This document shows positions 37,435-49,514 of a stretch of 64,000 nucleotides of DNA, one piece after another. A program made the position numbers and the translations under genes. Source of the DNA: Sphagnum compactum. Its lineage: Eukaryota > Bryophyta > Sphagnopsida > Sphagnales. Every line of letters starts with the position of its first letter. Position 1 is the first letter of the stretch. The notes beneath the pieces were generated by a model. The model saw nothing but the letters and a program-made list of their open reading frames with translations. It was not told where the DNA came from and searched no databases. The stretch spans positions 2,790,001 to 2,854,000 of the forward strand of contig OZ234504.1 in NCBI GenBank assembly GCA_965153455.1, read 5' to 3'.

Positions 37435-40030
37435 TCACATAATTGGAACCCATTTATGACCTTGGTGTTGCCGGTTCAGCGATTTGATGTTCTTCTGAAT
37501 TTGTCTCGGTATTTTCCAAGTATTTTGTCTTTGGCACCTCACTTTCTTCTTCATCATCCGACCCTGGAATATCCTCTGCATCCATCTTATTGGTAATTGT
37601 TGGCCACCACTAGTTGGCCATTTCCCTATTGTAAGAAAATGAAGGTGTTTGGTATGAATCATCCTTTGCATCTATATCGTTTTTCGCCATTTTTTTTCGA
37701 GAACTAAGTTGTTTATTTTTTTAGATGCTTGAATTCTAATAGGTAATCACATTGACGGTGAGATTGTGTTTTGAAATTTTTGTTTGTTGGGTATGTTGGC
37801 CATGGATTATCTGTAGGTGGTCGTGGTAATTTGTTCATAAACTCTAGGATGAACATTTGATCATTGTCCCATATATAGATTGTAATCCTACAAATGATTA
37901 GTATACACCCTTTATCCAACCTCTGCTTAAAACTTTGCATCTACATTCTTGAGTTTTTTTTAAAGATAAATACAATTTAAATTTGATGGTGTTCTACAAG
38001 AGTGCCGTGGATATGGATATCATGACATGATGCAATTGAATAAGCTTTGTCCTAAATTCTTTTGGTGGAACCCTTCTACCTCAAAATAAAACTAAATTGA
38101 ATGCATAACATAATACACAATTGGGAAGATGTTTGTTTAGTGACATATTTGTAGTTATCCAGTGTAATTTTGGATTTAAATCTAGCATCACAACCATTGG
38201 TTGTGATTGGACCATTTAGTGGGTATGGCAAGTTTGGAGCAATTGCATGTACCAAAATGGCTCCAAATGGCAGAACAGCTACATGGGTTTCAATAGCCAC
38301 AACATCATTTATTTGTTTACCATTTACTTTAATATTTTCATATGATTGTTTGTCTCAATAGTCACTAAAAATTTGTTCAATAAGGAACCACATTGCTTAA
38401 ATTAAGCCATAATTTTATTTTGTTTCATCATTATGGAGTATTTCCTTTTGAAATCACATACTTTGAGCAAATATTCATATTCATAGGTCTATTGAACTAT
38501 AATTCAATGTAAAGAATGGGATATTGATTTCTCATTCAATTTTTGATTCTTTCTTTTTTTGCTATTGTACACATCTCGTGGTTTTGGGGCTTGCCTTATC
38601 ATTCGATGATTAACCGATTGTTTTATCACTTTGTTTTTCAATTATTGTGGCACCTAGGTTCACTTACCTAGAGTTACAAATAATCATTGTCGTGGTTTCA
38701 TGAATTCAGTGGTTCGCAAGTTCCCAAGTGTTACCAAGTTCTCTGTTGACAAATTGTTGAGTAAGCTAGTCAAAAAATGATATAAAATTCACACATTCTT
38801 TGAAGAACTCCATTGCATGTGTAAACATAGCCAAATTGTAGTCCTCCATATCCTCCTTGGAAATGTTTATAATTTGTTTGAGCATGGAAATATTTTCTTT
38901 GTCTACCTTTGCATTTGCCCATCACCATGCCGCCCATTCATCTGTTTTGTCAATTACCTTTTTCCATTATGTTCCCCATGTTCTGATTTTGAGCAAATGC
39001 CATAGGGGGTTTAGTTTGGTATCATCTTTTGGATATTCCAATGGTTTTTTTTGTCATTTCACATATTTTATTTAGTATGTTTGATATTAACGTGTATTTA
39101 ATCATAGTTTCCAAGGTGTTTGGTCTGATAGTTGGTGACAAATTTCTTTTTGCCATTATAATAGAGAGGTTTTGTAATTGTAAGCAAACAGTTGAAAAGA
39201 AAAGGTTGTAAGTAGGAAGTATGTGTGCAAAGAATGCAAATTGAAGTATTCAACATGCAAATTAGTAATGGAATGGGAAATAATGTAATTTCATTGTGCA
39301 AGTAGCCCAGGGGTTGAAAGAATGAATGAAAATTATAAAATAACTTGAAATGGTAATGTGTTGTGGGCTACTTCATGTTGTCTCAATTCTGTATGGGCGC
39401 GTACCTCTTTGTTGTGAACATGTAGTGTTTGAATTGGCACAATATACCTCTTGGTTGGTCAATAGGTTTATGTTCCACTAAATTTGATTTAATTTCAATT
39501 TTTATATGGTTTTGACGCTATAAAGTTGGAGTATATACTTGGTATTAAAGAAATATGAAGTATCAGTTGAAGTACGATTTCAACATTTCATGTGACGATT
39601 TTTAAAAAATAAACCAAGCTAAATTTCTTCCATCTTGTTTTTGTTGTTTAGTTTTTGCAAAGAAAAGCTTGTTGTTAACGTTTATGAAAAGTTCATCCAT
39701 TATAGTTTGTCATCTTCATTTTCATCCATAAATATCATTAATCCATGAACATGTCACCAAATATTTTGTCCTAGGTGTCAAAAAATATTCTTGAAATATT
39801 CCATCAACGTGGGAAGAATATTTAAAAATAGATTTGGTCTTGCTCCCTTGCTCATGCTCATGCTTACACTCACGTTCATAGGTTCATGAACTAGAATCCT
39901 TGCATTCGTTGTTGCACCATCCAGATCCAAGAACAAAAACAAGGGTAAAAGGAAACAAAAAGCTTCTATTGTTAATTTTGTGATTAAAATTAGAGCCATT
40001 AGGAAGCCCAAATAATCAAACTGGGAACAT
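37435..40030. other. probable decayed transposon or gene sequence, family not recognised
   Basis: A minus-strand stretch at about 37,680-37,440 reads as an acidic protein tail (EDIPGSDDEEESEVPK) after an in-frame TAG and ends in TAA. 37,940-37,713 and 38,300-38,076 are further open minus-strand pieces. Acidic tails like this are seen after plant transposase domains, but no dimerisation or catalytic motif was found. The rest (38,360-40,030) is AT-rich without a recognisable gene. Confidence 0.25.
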
Positions 40031-40329
40031 TAGGAAATTGTTTCCTTGGTTCATGCAAAAAGAGAAAAACACAATGTTACGATAACAGGTGTAGTAGATT
40101 TTAGAGATTGTTTTGAAAATGTAATTGTGAAATGGAAAAAAATTACTCATTAGTGATGGCATTCAACCATAGTGCACATGTTATAAACATGTTAGCCTGT
40201 AAGGAACAATGGACAACATTATACATTATTTACAAGCAGATCCAGGATTACACAATTGGGACGAGACACAACGAATAATTTTGGAATATGTTATGCAAAT
40301 TAAGTTTACATGAACTTGTTTAAGATGTT

Positions 40330-41285
40330 CAATAGGAACATCTATGAGATGATTGATGCCTTCGTGAAGATAAGGCCCATCTTCCAACCACTACACTTTA
40401 AAGACTTCCTAAATCCGATCGATGCAATGTATAACCCCCCCCTTTTCATGAATTTTTCTTTTTAATAATAGTAGGTGGTGAAGGATTCCTAATGCGTGAA
40501 GCTAACTTGGAACAAGATCTAATGTATATAATGTTCAATGCTGATAACAACATGATTTCCAATCTTGTAACACCGACCATAATTCCATACAAACCACCCA
40601 TAACATTTATCTTTCATGCAAATAGTCTTGCAATGTCGACAATTCTATTCAATGAGAATGCAAGTGCACATCAAGGAGCTCCTTTACGAAGCCCTATCAC
40701 ACTTCAAGAGTGCAACAATTTAGCAAAAAATTGGGAGGAGGGTTTCCAAAACCATCGCTTGAGTAGTCTCCTCACATGCATAAAGTTCCATTAATAGGAA
40801 ATTATCCACCAAAACACAACAACAATGCATGTGGTGTAGGTATAAAATTCTTAAGGCAAATTGGTGATCATATTGTAAAGGGACTGCCCTTAAGTGGATG
40901 TCACTTTAACAACACAAGGGTTTGCAAAAAGGAATCTACTCTTCAAAAGAGTTTGGTGGATGCAATATAGAAGGGATCCAAGGCGCTTGTGGATTTGATA
41001 GATCATATTCAAGTAATAAACTTACATATTGAAGAGCAGTGGAAGATCACCCAATGTGAAATCTTACAAGGGCAGCTTCAGTATTTCAAACACATAAATG
41101 AAAATATTAAGCACACAAAAAGGAGAATGGTGGAAGCCATTATTAGTCTAACAAAGATCATGGGCCAAACATTTGCCAGATCTAATAATCCAAGGTCGCC
41201 AATTTCCCTAGTAAGACATGGCTTGTTAGACACAAAACCAAGTTTTGATCATGAAGACCCACTAAACCTAGACCCTGTGCTTTGA
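40330..41285 (+). pseudogene. broken ORF block, possible companion ORF of a PIF/Harbinger element
   Basis: Coding-like + strand sequence runs from about 40,330 (RNIYEMIDAFVKIRPIFQP) through 40,492-40,794 and 40,989-41,285 (IEEQWKITQCEILQ..TKRRMVEAIISLTKIMGQTF), broken by stops and frame changes. It converges on the minus-strand transposase relic 1.2 kb away. Two-ORF organisation is typical of PIF/Harbinger elements, but no Myb/SANT motif could be shown, so the link is inference. Confidence 0.3.
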
Positions 41286-41672
41286 AAGCATGTGTATTTG
41301 CATGTTTTTTAATGTACATATCATGTCAGACCAAAGCATGAACCTAGACTTGATTCTTTGAAATTAATTGAATAACTTGTCAGTGGAATATAACAGTAGA
41401 GGATAATACCTATAGTTGTTTTTTAATGTATAGATCATGTTAGACCAAACCAAACCATGGCCTGAAACCCAAACTTGATTATTTAAAACAAATTGATGAT
41501 GTCAAATGGGATGACTATACTACTGGATACTACTTATATATATTTCTAATATACACGTCATGTCAAACCAAACAATGCAATTCACACATACATGTTTTTT
41601 TTGAAAAAAAAATGATGTCAATGTGAACAAATTTTGGGATGATTGTAGTTTCATAGATCATACTTAAATTCG

Positions 41673-42285
41673 TTAAGGGGCAAACACATCCTTGGGTGGT
41701 ACCACTAGGAACCACCTTAAGGAATGGTTAAGGAACCAAAAACAACCAAATTGTTTTTCTGGGTCTTTTTCATTAAATATTTTCACAACTATAAATTACT
41801 ATTTTTTTATGTTTATCAATGGCATGCTATAATATATGGATTGAATTTTATTTGGGAATTTTAAATTTTTAAAAATTTATATTCCTAATCAAAATGGCCC
41901 CCTAAGAAATCAACTGTTTCAACTTTGGAAACTCATAAATCATATTTCATCAATTAATTGCCAATAAAATAAAATGACTTCCAAATTAAAAAAATCATAA
42001 ATCATGTTCCAAAATTGTGTTCCTGACCAAAAAGTTAAAGGAAAAAAACAAGCATTACATTCCTAAAACTTTTTCTAAATGCAATGATTATGAACATCAA
42101 AATACACAAATTTAATATTATTGAGATTTCAAAATCTGTGGAACCTAATAATTGTTTTCAAAAAATAAATTATGAAAATGTTCATTTAAGTGTTTCCTAT
42201 GATTTTTCAAAGTTGGATGAGTCCAGGAAAACCAAGGTATGACGTTTTTATTGGTACCACCCAAGGATGGGCTTGCCCTTAGCTA
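41673..42285. mobile_element. inverted-repeat element, copy 2 (MITE-like)
   Basis: The left arm at about 41,673-41,710 contains AGGGGCAAACACATCCTTGG then GTGGTACCA. The right arm at about 42,248-42,285, read on the other strand, is AGGGCAAGCCCATCCTTGGG then TGGTACCA. The arms match over roughly 33 bases with few changes and enclose about 530 bp without an ORF. Copy 1 at 14.05-14.83 kb has the same arms. The interior sequences of the two copies look unrelated by eye. Confidence 0.65.
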
Positions 42286-42454
42286 CTAGGTAGATCTCTA
42301 ATTGGTTTTTATATTGCTCACTAAATCTTTTTATCATTCTAGCCCCACATGCACCTATGCATCAAATGTAGAAACATTTTTTTGAACATTTTGTGTTGTC
42401 TCCATCTCAAGAACTTGCAGTAGCTTTTGAATGTCCAACTCCTTTTTACCAAGA

Positions 42455-43573
42455 TTAATCAAGTTGTGCAAAATACAACATGTAAATTTTTGGAACCAAT
42501 GTGATATCCATTTTTATTTTGCCCATAATTTCCCTAAAGGTCTTTTTCAAGATGCCAAAGGCATTTTCTACCACAAAATGTTTGCACTTGTGTTTTTTGT
42601 TGTACAGAACTTGAAAAACAAAATGTTGATGCCTTTATTTATGCGACATCATTATCCATGGTAACAATGGGTACCCTTGTCACCAAGAAAGCAGGGACTA
42701 AAACCATTTTGACTTCCCATGTACATGTCGAACAATCCCCAGTATTGAGCTTGCATGTACAAACCTAATTTTTGTAAAATTTGGGAGTCGTTCACACTTC
42801 CAAGTAAGCCAACTTAAATGTCAATGAACTTATTTCTAGCATCAACAACATCTTGAGTGACAACCAGATATCCTTTAGTCTTATGAAAGTAGTAAGCCTT
42901 AGCGAAATCAAGTTTGGGTTTAGAATTTGAGATGTGTGTACTGTTTATTGTGCCATGTACATTCGATAATCCACATAACTCTTTAAACTCCAACATCACA
43001 TTTTCCATATTTGGTCTCACGGGCCATGTTATAAGACTTGTGAACATGATGTGCATAACTTTAACAATTTCACAAATAACAAGCCCATAGTGGATTTGCC
43101 AAATGCAAATAACTCACTACAATGTCACCATGTTTAAACCATGAGAAAGTTTGTAGATAACACATGCAACCCTAACTTCTACAAGGATTGTAAACCTATA
43201 CCTTGTATTCTTCTTTGCATTTTAATGGTTTCAATTTGTTTGCAATGTTGAACAATGTTTCCTTTGACATTTTGAAATTTTGAATCCACTATTGGTTGTC
43301 ATACTTGGTTAGTAAAAACATTAAAAACTAGGTGGTACTACACAACTTTACCCAATAGCCCATATTTGATCGAAGTGCAAACAAAGTGCTTGATAATTGT
43401 AGATTGTGTAGAGCCATAGTTGAAATGAGATATTACATGTTGTTGTTGTTAACAATGACGTCTGTTGAATGCAAAAATGGCTGTTGTAGGTCTTGTATGT
43501 CCTATACCTATTTAAAAGCTTCAATGAGGATGATAACCATCCCAATTATGACCGCCCATTTGTCATTATCCAT
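42455..43573 (-). pseudogene. PIF/Harbinger transposase relic (DDE_Tnp_4 type)
   Basis: Reading down from ATG at 43,573: MDNDKWAVIIGMVIILIEAF, then stops. Next come KMSKETLFNIANKLKPLK near 43,280, and GLVICEIVKVMHIMFTSL followed by FKELCGLSNVHGTINSTHI (43,056-42,910), the first catalytic Asp region with D replaced by N in GTINSTHI. GYLVVTQDVVDARNKFIDI follows, then an in-frame TAA near 42,816, then VGLLGSVNDSQIL (second Asp region), FLGDKG and HFVVENAFGILKKTFREI, ending in TAA at 42,455. Frameshifts lie near 42,665 and 43,100. Known role: DDE transposase of cut-and-paste elements. This copy cannot be functional. Confidence 0.8.
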
Positions 43574-43619
43574 GGTGAGCTCACATGATGATAAAACCTA
43601 TAATACAACAATAGACAAC

Positions 43620-44370
43620 AACATTACTTGACATAATTCCTTCTTTGCTTTGTAAGCACATTTTGACAATAACTTAAATAAACAATGTAAGCACGTCATC
43701 CTAATAATAACCTAAACAAATAATGCAAGCACATCTTGACAATAACCTAAACAAACAAAAGTTGGAAAAACCTGCACAAACCAAATAAGAAAAGAAAATA
43801 AAAAAAGGTGGCAAACATATTACCTAATGTCCAAACTTGTTGAAAAAAGTTCAGCAAGGTCATTTGATGACCAAACTTGTAGCACATTGATTCTTTCTTT
43901 GCTTTGTAAGCACATCTTAACAACAACTTAAACAAAATAAAACCTATAAAAACCTCAAGAAATGAAAGTAGAAAAAAAGGTGTAAAAGTAAACAAACCTA
44001 TCAAGCAGATAATCAATAATCGAAGAAAGATCCGAATTGAGTTGGAAATGAAGCATGTTTTCCTCCTTGCTCTCCTCCACATTCTCTTCTAAAGTCCTGA
44101 AAAAAAGAAATACAGTTGAAAAGATGGCAAATTGAAGTTCTTCGATAAAGATGCAATTGTTCTTAAGTAAGTGAATGAAGCTTTGAAAAAAAGAATGTAG
44201 TGTATAAGTACACAAACTTGTTAAGCAAAAAATCAAAAATCGAAGAAAATTTCAAATTAAATCGGAGATGAAACATGCTTTCTTCCACGTTCTCTTCCAA
44301 AGTCCAAAAAAAAGGAAAGATAGAGGAGAAGGCGAGTTGTAGCTTTTTGGCAAAGATGTACTATTATGAA
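43620..44370. repeat. degenerate tandem duplications upstream of the Harbinger relic
   Basis: 43,630-43,755 holds about three units of TGCAAGCACATCTTGACAAT AACCTAAACAAA type (about 50 bp). A longer unit of about 220 bp is duplicated at about 43,960-44,160 and 44,195-44,360, shown on the minus strand by the paired readings TLEENVEESKEENMLHF and TLEENVEESMFHLRF, each followed by SSI.D.LL..FVY.Y. Probably a duplicated piece of an old coding region. Confidence 0.5.
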
Positions 44371-45765
44371 ATGACACTAATGGCCATGCTAATGGCGATG
44401 GAAAAAACGCTAATGGCAATGGAAAAAAAAGAAAGGTTTGTAGCATCATGAGATGGTGTGGCCAGTACTTTGAAAAATCATGAAAAAACTAAGTTAACTT
44501 TGCCCTAAAGCTCTATGTGTGGACAAGCTTTAGGAAGAAGTTAGAAAGTTAGTGGTACGTAACTTTTGGGTGGTAGGTGCCCCTATTCTAGACGTTAGGA
44601 AAAAATTGGAAAAAATGCTACCTCCAAGTGTGGCATGACCTTAATTATGTTCCTTGCTACCTACGTCTAATTGAAGGGCCAATTATCATAAACTTGTAAT
44701 AGTGTCAACTAGTTATAAATATAATCCATGGAAAGAAAGGTGCAATAGTTCAACATTGTTGTGTGACCATTGTCAATGAAGTTGGCACATGACGTGTTTA
44801 TCAACACCAATGTTAACATTCCCAAAAGGTAATTGTGTTTGTCCATGTTGCAAAAAAAAAGACATAAATTGAGAAATAACAACATTATCCATGACATTGG
44901 AATTGCAAAAGTACTTGAACAAGTGAAACCAAAAATGATGCTTACGTGAGCTAGAAATTATAAATGCTTTCATTGTTTGTTCATTATGGCATGTTCATTC
45001 ACACAATAAATGCATATTGCCTTTTATAAAGAGATTCATGTGAACAAATTAAATTTGTGTATCTTAAAATGTCTAAAGTTGTAATACATAGCTAGGTCAA
45101 GAAAAGATTACATCAACATTAGGCTTTAAATTGTTAATGAGGATTAAACATTTAAGGTGATTATTCCTTCTTTGAGCTTTTACATTCTAGGATGCCTTTT
45201 TGATAGTCTATTCACACACATGATTATCATTTTCAACTCATTCATTGACACTACGAATTTTCTTTCAACATTTTCTAGTTTCACATATCTTTTTAATGTT
45301 CATAACATCATTTGCAAGTAGACACAATGACAATTTATGTACATATGGATAAAAAATCAAGAGATCACATTTATATTTTGCATTTTTCACACCCCAACTT
45401 TAAAACACGACTTGTGCCTATGTTTTTCACGATAATTTTATGCATTAATCATGATTATCACAACAAATTTCATTCACATACTTTCCCACTAATCATTCCA
45501 CACATATTCACATTTTCATTGCTCCCAACATATTTACAATATCTTTGTACACATACAACTTGGATACAAACCCTTGTGAATAAAAATTCATGCTTGTAAT
45601 AATATGTATTTAAATTTTTTTAGCAACATTCCACATGCACAAACTTTATTGTTCACAACTTGAACATACATAAAGACCTAAATAGTTCTAAATTCTCTTG
45701 TTGTCAGAATTTATTTTTAACAATTAATTCTTAAAGAACATTATAACTTATTGACCATTTACACA
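44371..45765. other. AT-rich desert, no gene seen
   Basis: ORFs at 44,709-44,897, 44,773-44,973 and 45,312-45,599 have no recognisable domains and overlap one another. Nothing further is supported. Confidence 0.45.
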
Positions 45766-47715
45766 CACTACTACAAAAGCGGGGTGCAATTCACTAGCCT
45801 AAATCACTATGGAACCTTAAAAGTGAAATAAGTTCATTACATTTCACTAATTTCACCTTGCTGAAACTTATTTCACTATAATATCATTATGTAAACATCA
45901 TGTTTCATTACTAGTTAACATAATTACTATTATAATTTACTATACTTAATATGTTTATTTTAAATTTTTAAAAATATTTTATATATGCTACTTTATCATA
46001 TACCCTATATTATTTTACATTATTTTAGTTATTCTAATTTATACCTTATGTTATTATAAGTTATTATAGGCTATTATAAATTATTGTACTCTAAACTATT
46101 ATACGTTATTTTACCTTAAGGTATCTTAACTAGCTTATTGTAAGCTTTTAAGTTATTCTAAATTAAATTATTCAACTAACCTTAGGCTGTACCTTAGATT
46201 ATTTTATTTTAAGTTAATGTATGTTTATTTCAAGTTATACTTTAAGTTATTTAAGGTCATTCTATTCTATGTTATTATAAATTATTTTATCCCAAGTATA
46301 ATAACTTAATATAATCTAAAATAAAATATAATGACCTAAGGTAAAATAATTCTAAATAGAAAATAATAACCTATGAAAAATAATTTAAAATAACTTATAA
46401 TATAATAACTACCAATAGCCTATGATATTATAACATAAAATATCCAACAATAATCTAGAACCACCAATATTCACTAACAAAATATCCACCAATAACCATT
46501 AATGTAATAGCCACCAATAGCCACAACTATAATAAGCACCAATATGCACTGATAGAATATCCATCAATAACAATTAATAGAATAACCACCAATAGTCATT
46601 AATAGAATAATCACCAATAGCGAGAGCTCCAAGAAACTAGGACACAAAGCTTTTTTGATTGTAAATAGTCTTTTGCATGGAATGAACTCCAAAAAACTGG
46701 GACATAGAGCTTCTTTGATTGTAAATAGTCTCTTGCATGGAACAAGGTCTAAGAAACTACAACATTGAGCTTTTTTTAATTGTCTTTTTGCTTCTCAAAT
46801 ATATCTTCAAGCCCTAAAGAGTATAATACTTAACTATACTGACTAAATCCAAGCAATCCACATTCATCAACAAGCATGGAGCTTCAGAGCTTGACAGTAT
46901 AGAACTGGGTGTAACAGAGTCGGTCCCACTGGACACACTAAAGGACTATGGACTGAATCTGAGTAACCCTTCAGCAACGAGCCCAGCTTCAAAGCTTGAA
47001 AAACATGGAGCTGGGAGCAACAAAATCATTCCCACAAAACACAACAGTTCATATTGATTTTTTTGGCATAAGTCCCATTGATAAGAAGCTGTGAGTTTCA
47101 GTAGCAAAATGCAATACAAAATCACAATGATCATGGAAGCCACATTAGGAATTTTGTCAATTCAAGACTGCAAGCCAATTCAACAGCATTTGCTTGCATC
47201 TTGAGATGTGATTAACCATCGTTTTATCACTTACAAGTGGGGTGGCTTGATTGTAAGGTGTTTGCCTCCATTCTAAAGGTCAAGGGATGAAACTTCATGA
47301 GTGGTGTTGTGTGGTCAACAATGGTAAGTTGACCGAATATTCTCCTATCAGTTCCTTAGAATAGGTGCCTAGGTTGATTATGTGACCTATTTACATAGGT
47401 TAAGTTAAAGTGACGCGTGTCAATAAATCATAAGTTGAAAATCATGAAATTATCAATAATATTATGTATGAAGTAATTTAATTTTAATTGATTTCCATGC
47501 TGGCTAGTTAATTAACTAGTAATTGAATGGCTTAGTAAATTTGTATTTCACTTGAGAATAACCTTGTTTTAATAGGTACTAATGAAACAATTCATTGTCT
47601 GTAGCAATTGGTCCCTGTTCACTAGAGGTTAATTAATTTCACTAGGTAAAAATGTTCGAATTCACTCAAAATCTAGTGAAACCCACAGTGAATTAGAACG
47701 CATTTTGATGTAGTG
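45766..47715. mobile_element. non-autonomous CACTA (En/Spm) element, 1.95 kb
   Basis: The left end reads CACTACTACAAAAGCGGGG then TGCAATTCACT. The right end, on the opposite strand, reads CACTACATCAAAATGCGTTC then TAATTCACT. Both begin with the CACTAC terminus of plant CACTA elements. The three bases before 45,766 and after 47,715 are both ACA, the expected 3-bp target duplication. Subterminal TTCACTA/TAGTGAA words recur at both ends (45,792-45,895 and 47,620-47,690). No transposase ORF lies inside, so it would depend on an element elsewhere. The interior is AT-rich (TTATTATAAGTTATT-type and ACCACCAATAG repeats). Confidence 0.85.
46440..46775. repeat. tandem repeats inside the CACTA element
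   Basis: 46,440-46,622 has repeats of AATAACCACCAATAGCCATT-like units. 46,625-46,775 carries two and a half copies of a unit of about 61 bp with AA.AAACT..GACA.AGAGCTT, TTGATTGTAAATAGTCT and TTGCATGGAA. Confidence 0.65.
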
Positions 47716-49060
47716 ACATGACTAACAAGAAATTTTCAATCTTTGCACAATAAGAAAAAAAAAGATATGAATTAATTGTTAGCAAACTAATAATAAAACA
47801 TATAATGCTAGTGCCATCAACAAGTTAAAACAAAGTCATGTAAACTTTGCTTCTTCATCACAATTTTCATCATCAACTTGTTTACCAACAACTTATTTGC
47901 TCCAAATTAATGTTTCTTCTTTTCGAGTTTATCACATATCATAAACATAAAATACTAGATATGAATAAAGAGGTAAACTCAACAAAATAGCAAAGAGTAG
48001 TGTGTCAATTTCCTCCACATCAATATGTGTTTTTCTTAATTAGATAGCCATAGTTGTAACTTATGCACAAGTAAAAGAACAACATTAAAAAAATAATTTG
48101 GTCACCATCACCAAAGGCTTCTTTAGTGACATTCTTAAACTTCAAATATCGAAAATGTTTGTTTGTCAATTGGAATTAATTGTAGGAGATAGAACATTAT
48201 AAACGTTATTCTTAAAGCATTCAATGCAAGGTTCAACCATGAAATAAATGTTGGAATCAATTAAAGACGAAACTTAAAATGTATCTAGTTTACAAATTTC
48301 ATATCATAGTACCTTGGTAGGTTCAACACATGTTTGTCGAGTAATAAATTAATTTTCAAAATTTTAATTTCAATAAATAAAATACTTATAAAGATTCAAA
48401 CATTTTCCTTCACAAACTTTTGTTTTGAAAAAAATGGGGGACATTTTCAACATTTATGAAAATAATATAATTAATGTCAAAGTTGCCAAGGTAATAGGGT
48501 ATTCAATTTGTTAAGCAACTAACACAAGTACATCATGAGTAATAAATCAAAAGCCACCCAATGATATATGTGTGCATATAGATGACAATATATGATGATA
48601 CATAGGAAACATTAACATGCAATAAGAAGGTTTCAATTTAAAATATTTTCAAAAGAAAAAAATTGAAAACCTCTAAATGATGTATGCATACATATAAATG
48701 ACAATAAACTAATACACATACGAAACATCATAGAATTCCATAGAAAGGTTTTAACTTAAAAAATTATTTTCACAAACAAATATTGAAAACCACTTAGTGA
48801 TGAATGTATACACATAAATGACAATATATTAATATACATGAGAAACATAATAATTGTGCCATAGAAGTGTTTCAACTTAAAATATTTTCAAGAGAAAGTA
48901 TTTAAAACCACTCAATGGTGTATGTATACATATAAATGACAATATAGTAATATACATAACAAACATATACATATACAAATACGTACATGCATGCATACAT
49001 GTATATGTACGTGTATGTATGTATGTATGTACTGCATGATGTTGGGTCGTCGGCTCCCTC
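47716..49060. other. AT-rich flank before the second gene island
   Basis: No gene supported. 48,540-48,960 contains about four imperfect repeats of a unit of about 115 bp (ATGTATACATATAAATGACAATA then TAATACACAT..GAAACAT). A GTAT/CATG microsatellite lies at about 48,980-49,035. The minus-strand ORFs at 48,877-49,302 run across it and translate it as Tyr/Val/Thr/Met strings, so they are not accepted. Confidence 0.45.
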
Positions 49061-49514
49061 CCGCCTTCCTCCATCGCAATGCGCTTTGTCCATATGCGCG
49101 ATGGTTTGAATTTCTTGTGCCAAATCTTCCACCCACTCAATTGTTGTTTTTGCAATTCCACACTTAGATGCACGCAAATCTGTAGCTGCTGCGTTTGTTT
49201 TTCTCGTGACCCATCAGTTTTTTTTTTAGTTCTCCTAACTCTTCTGCATTGTTTGACGTTTTTGTTGTATTTTGTTGTGTTTTTTGGTGCTCGTATTATC
49301 ATCTGTGTTCTTAGCTAGCATCATGCTGCTTGTTGCACAACAAAACTAGAAGGAGAAGGAGAAGGAGAAGAAGAAGAAGAAGAAGGAAAACGAAGTACGA
49401 AACCGTCGTCTTCTTTTCTTGAAATGCACTCCCTCCTCCTCCTCCTCCTCCTCTCGTAAGGGATTTTACACAACCAGACTCCCCAACCATAGGGGGGTCT
49501 TGGAGCTTTTTCAT
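49061..49514 (+). promoter_or_regulatory. promoter / 5' leader of the RUNKEL-like gene
   Basis: GC and CG content rise at about 49,040. A purine tract (AGAAGGAGAAGGAGAAG, then GAA repeats) lies at about 49,348-49,390 and a CCTCCT tract at about 49,432-49,453, the kind of GA/CT tracts common in plant leaders. No TATA box was assigned. Confidence 0.4.

Noticed and set aside
47225-47310. Second SINE-like stretch inside the CACTA element
   Set aside because: A/B box resemblance is loose and the 3' tail is missing, so it is only mentioned with the 20-kb SINE.
48877-49302. Minus-strand ORF of 141 aa with Tyr/Thr/His strings
   Set aside because: It crosses a GTAT/CATA microsatellite and the RUK leader; two shorter frames overlap it.
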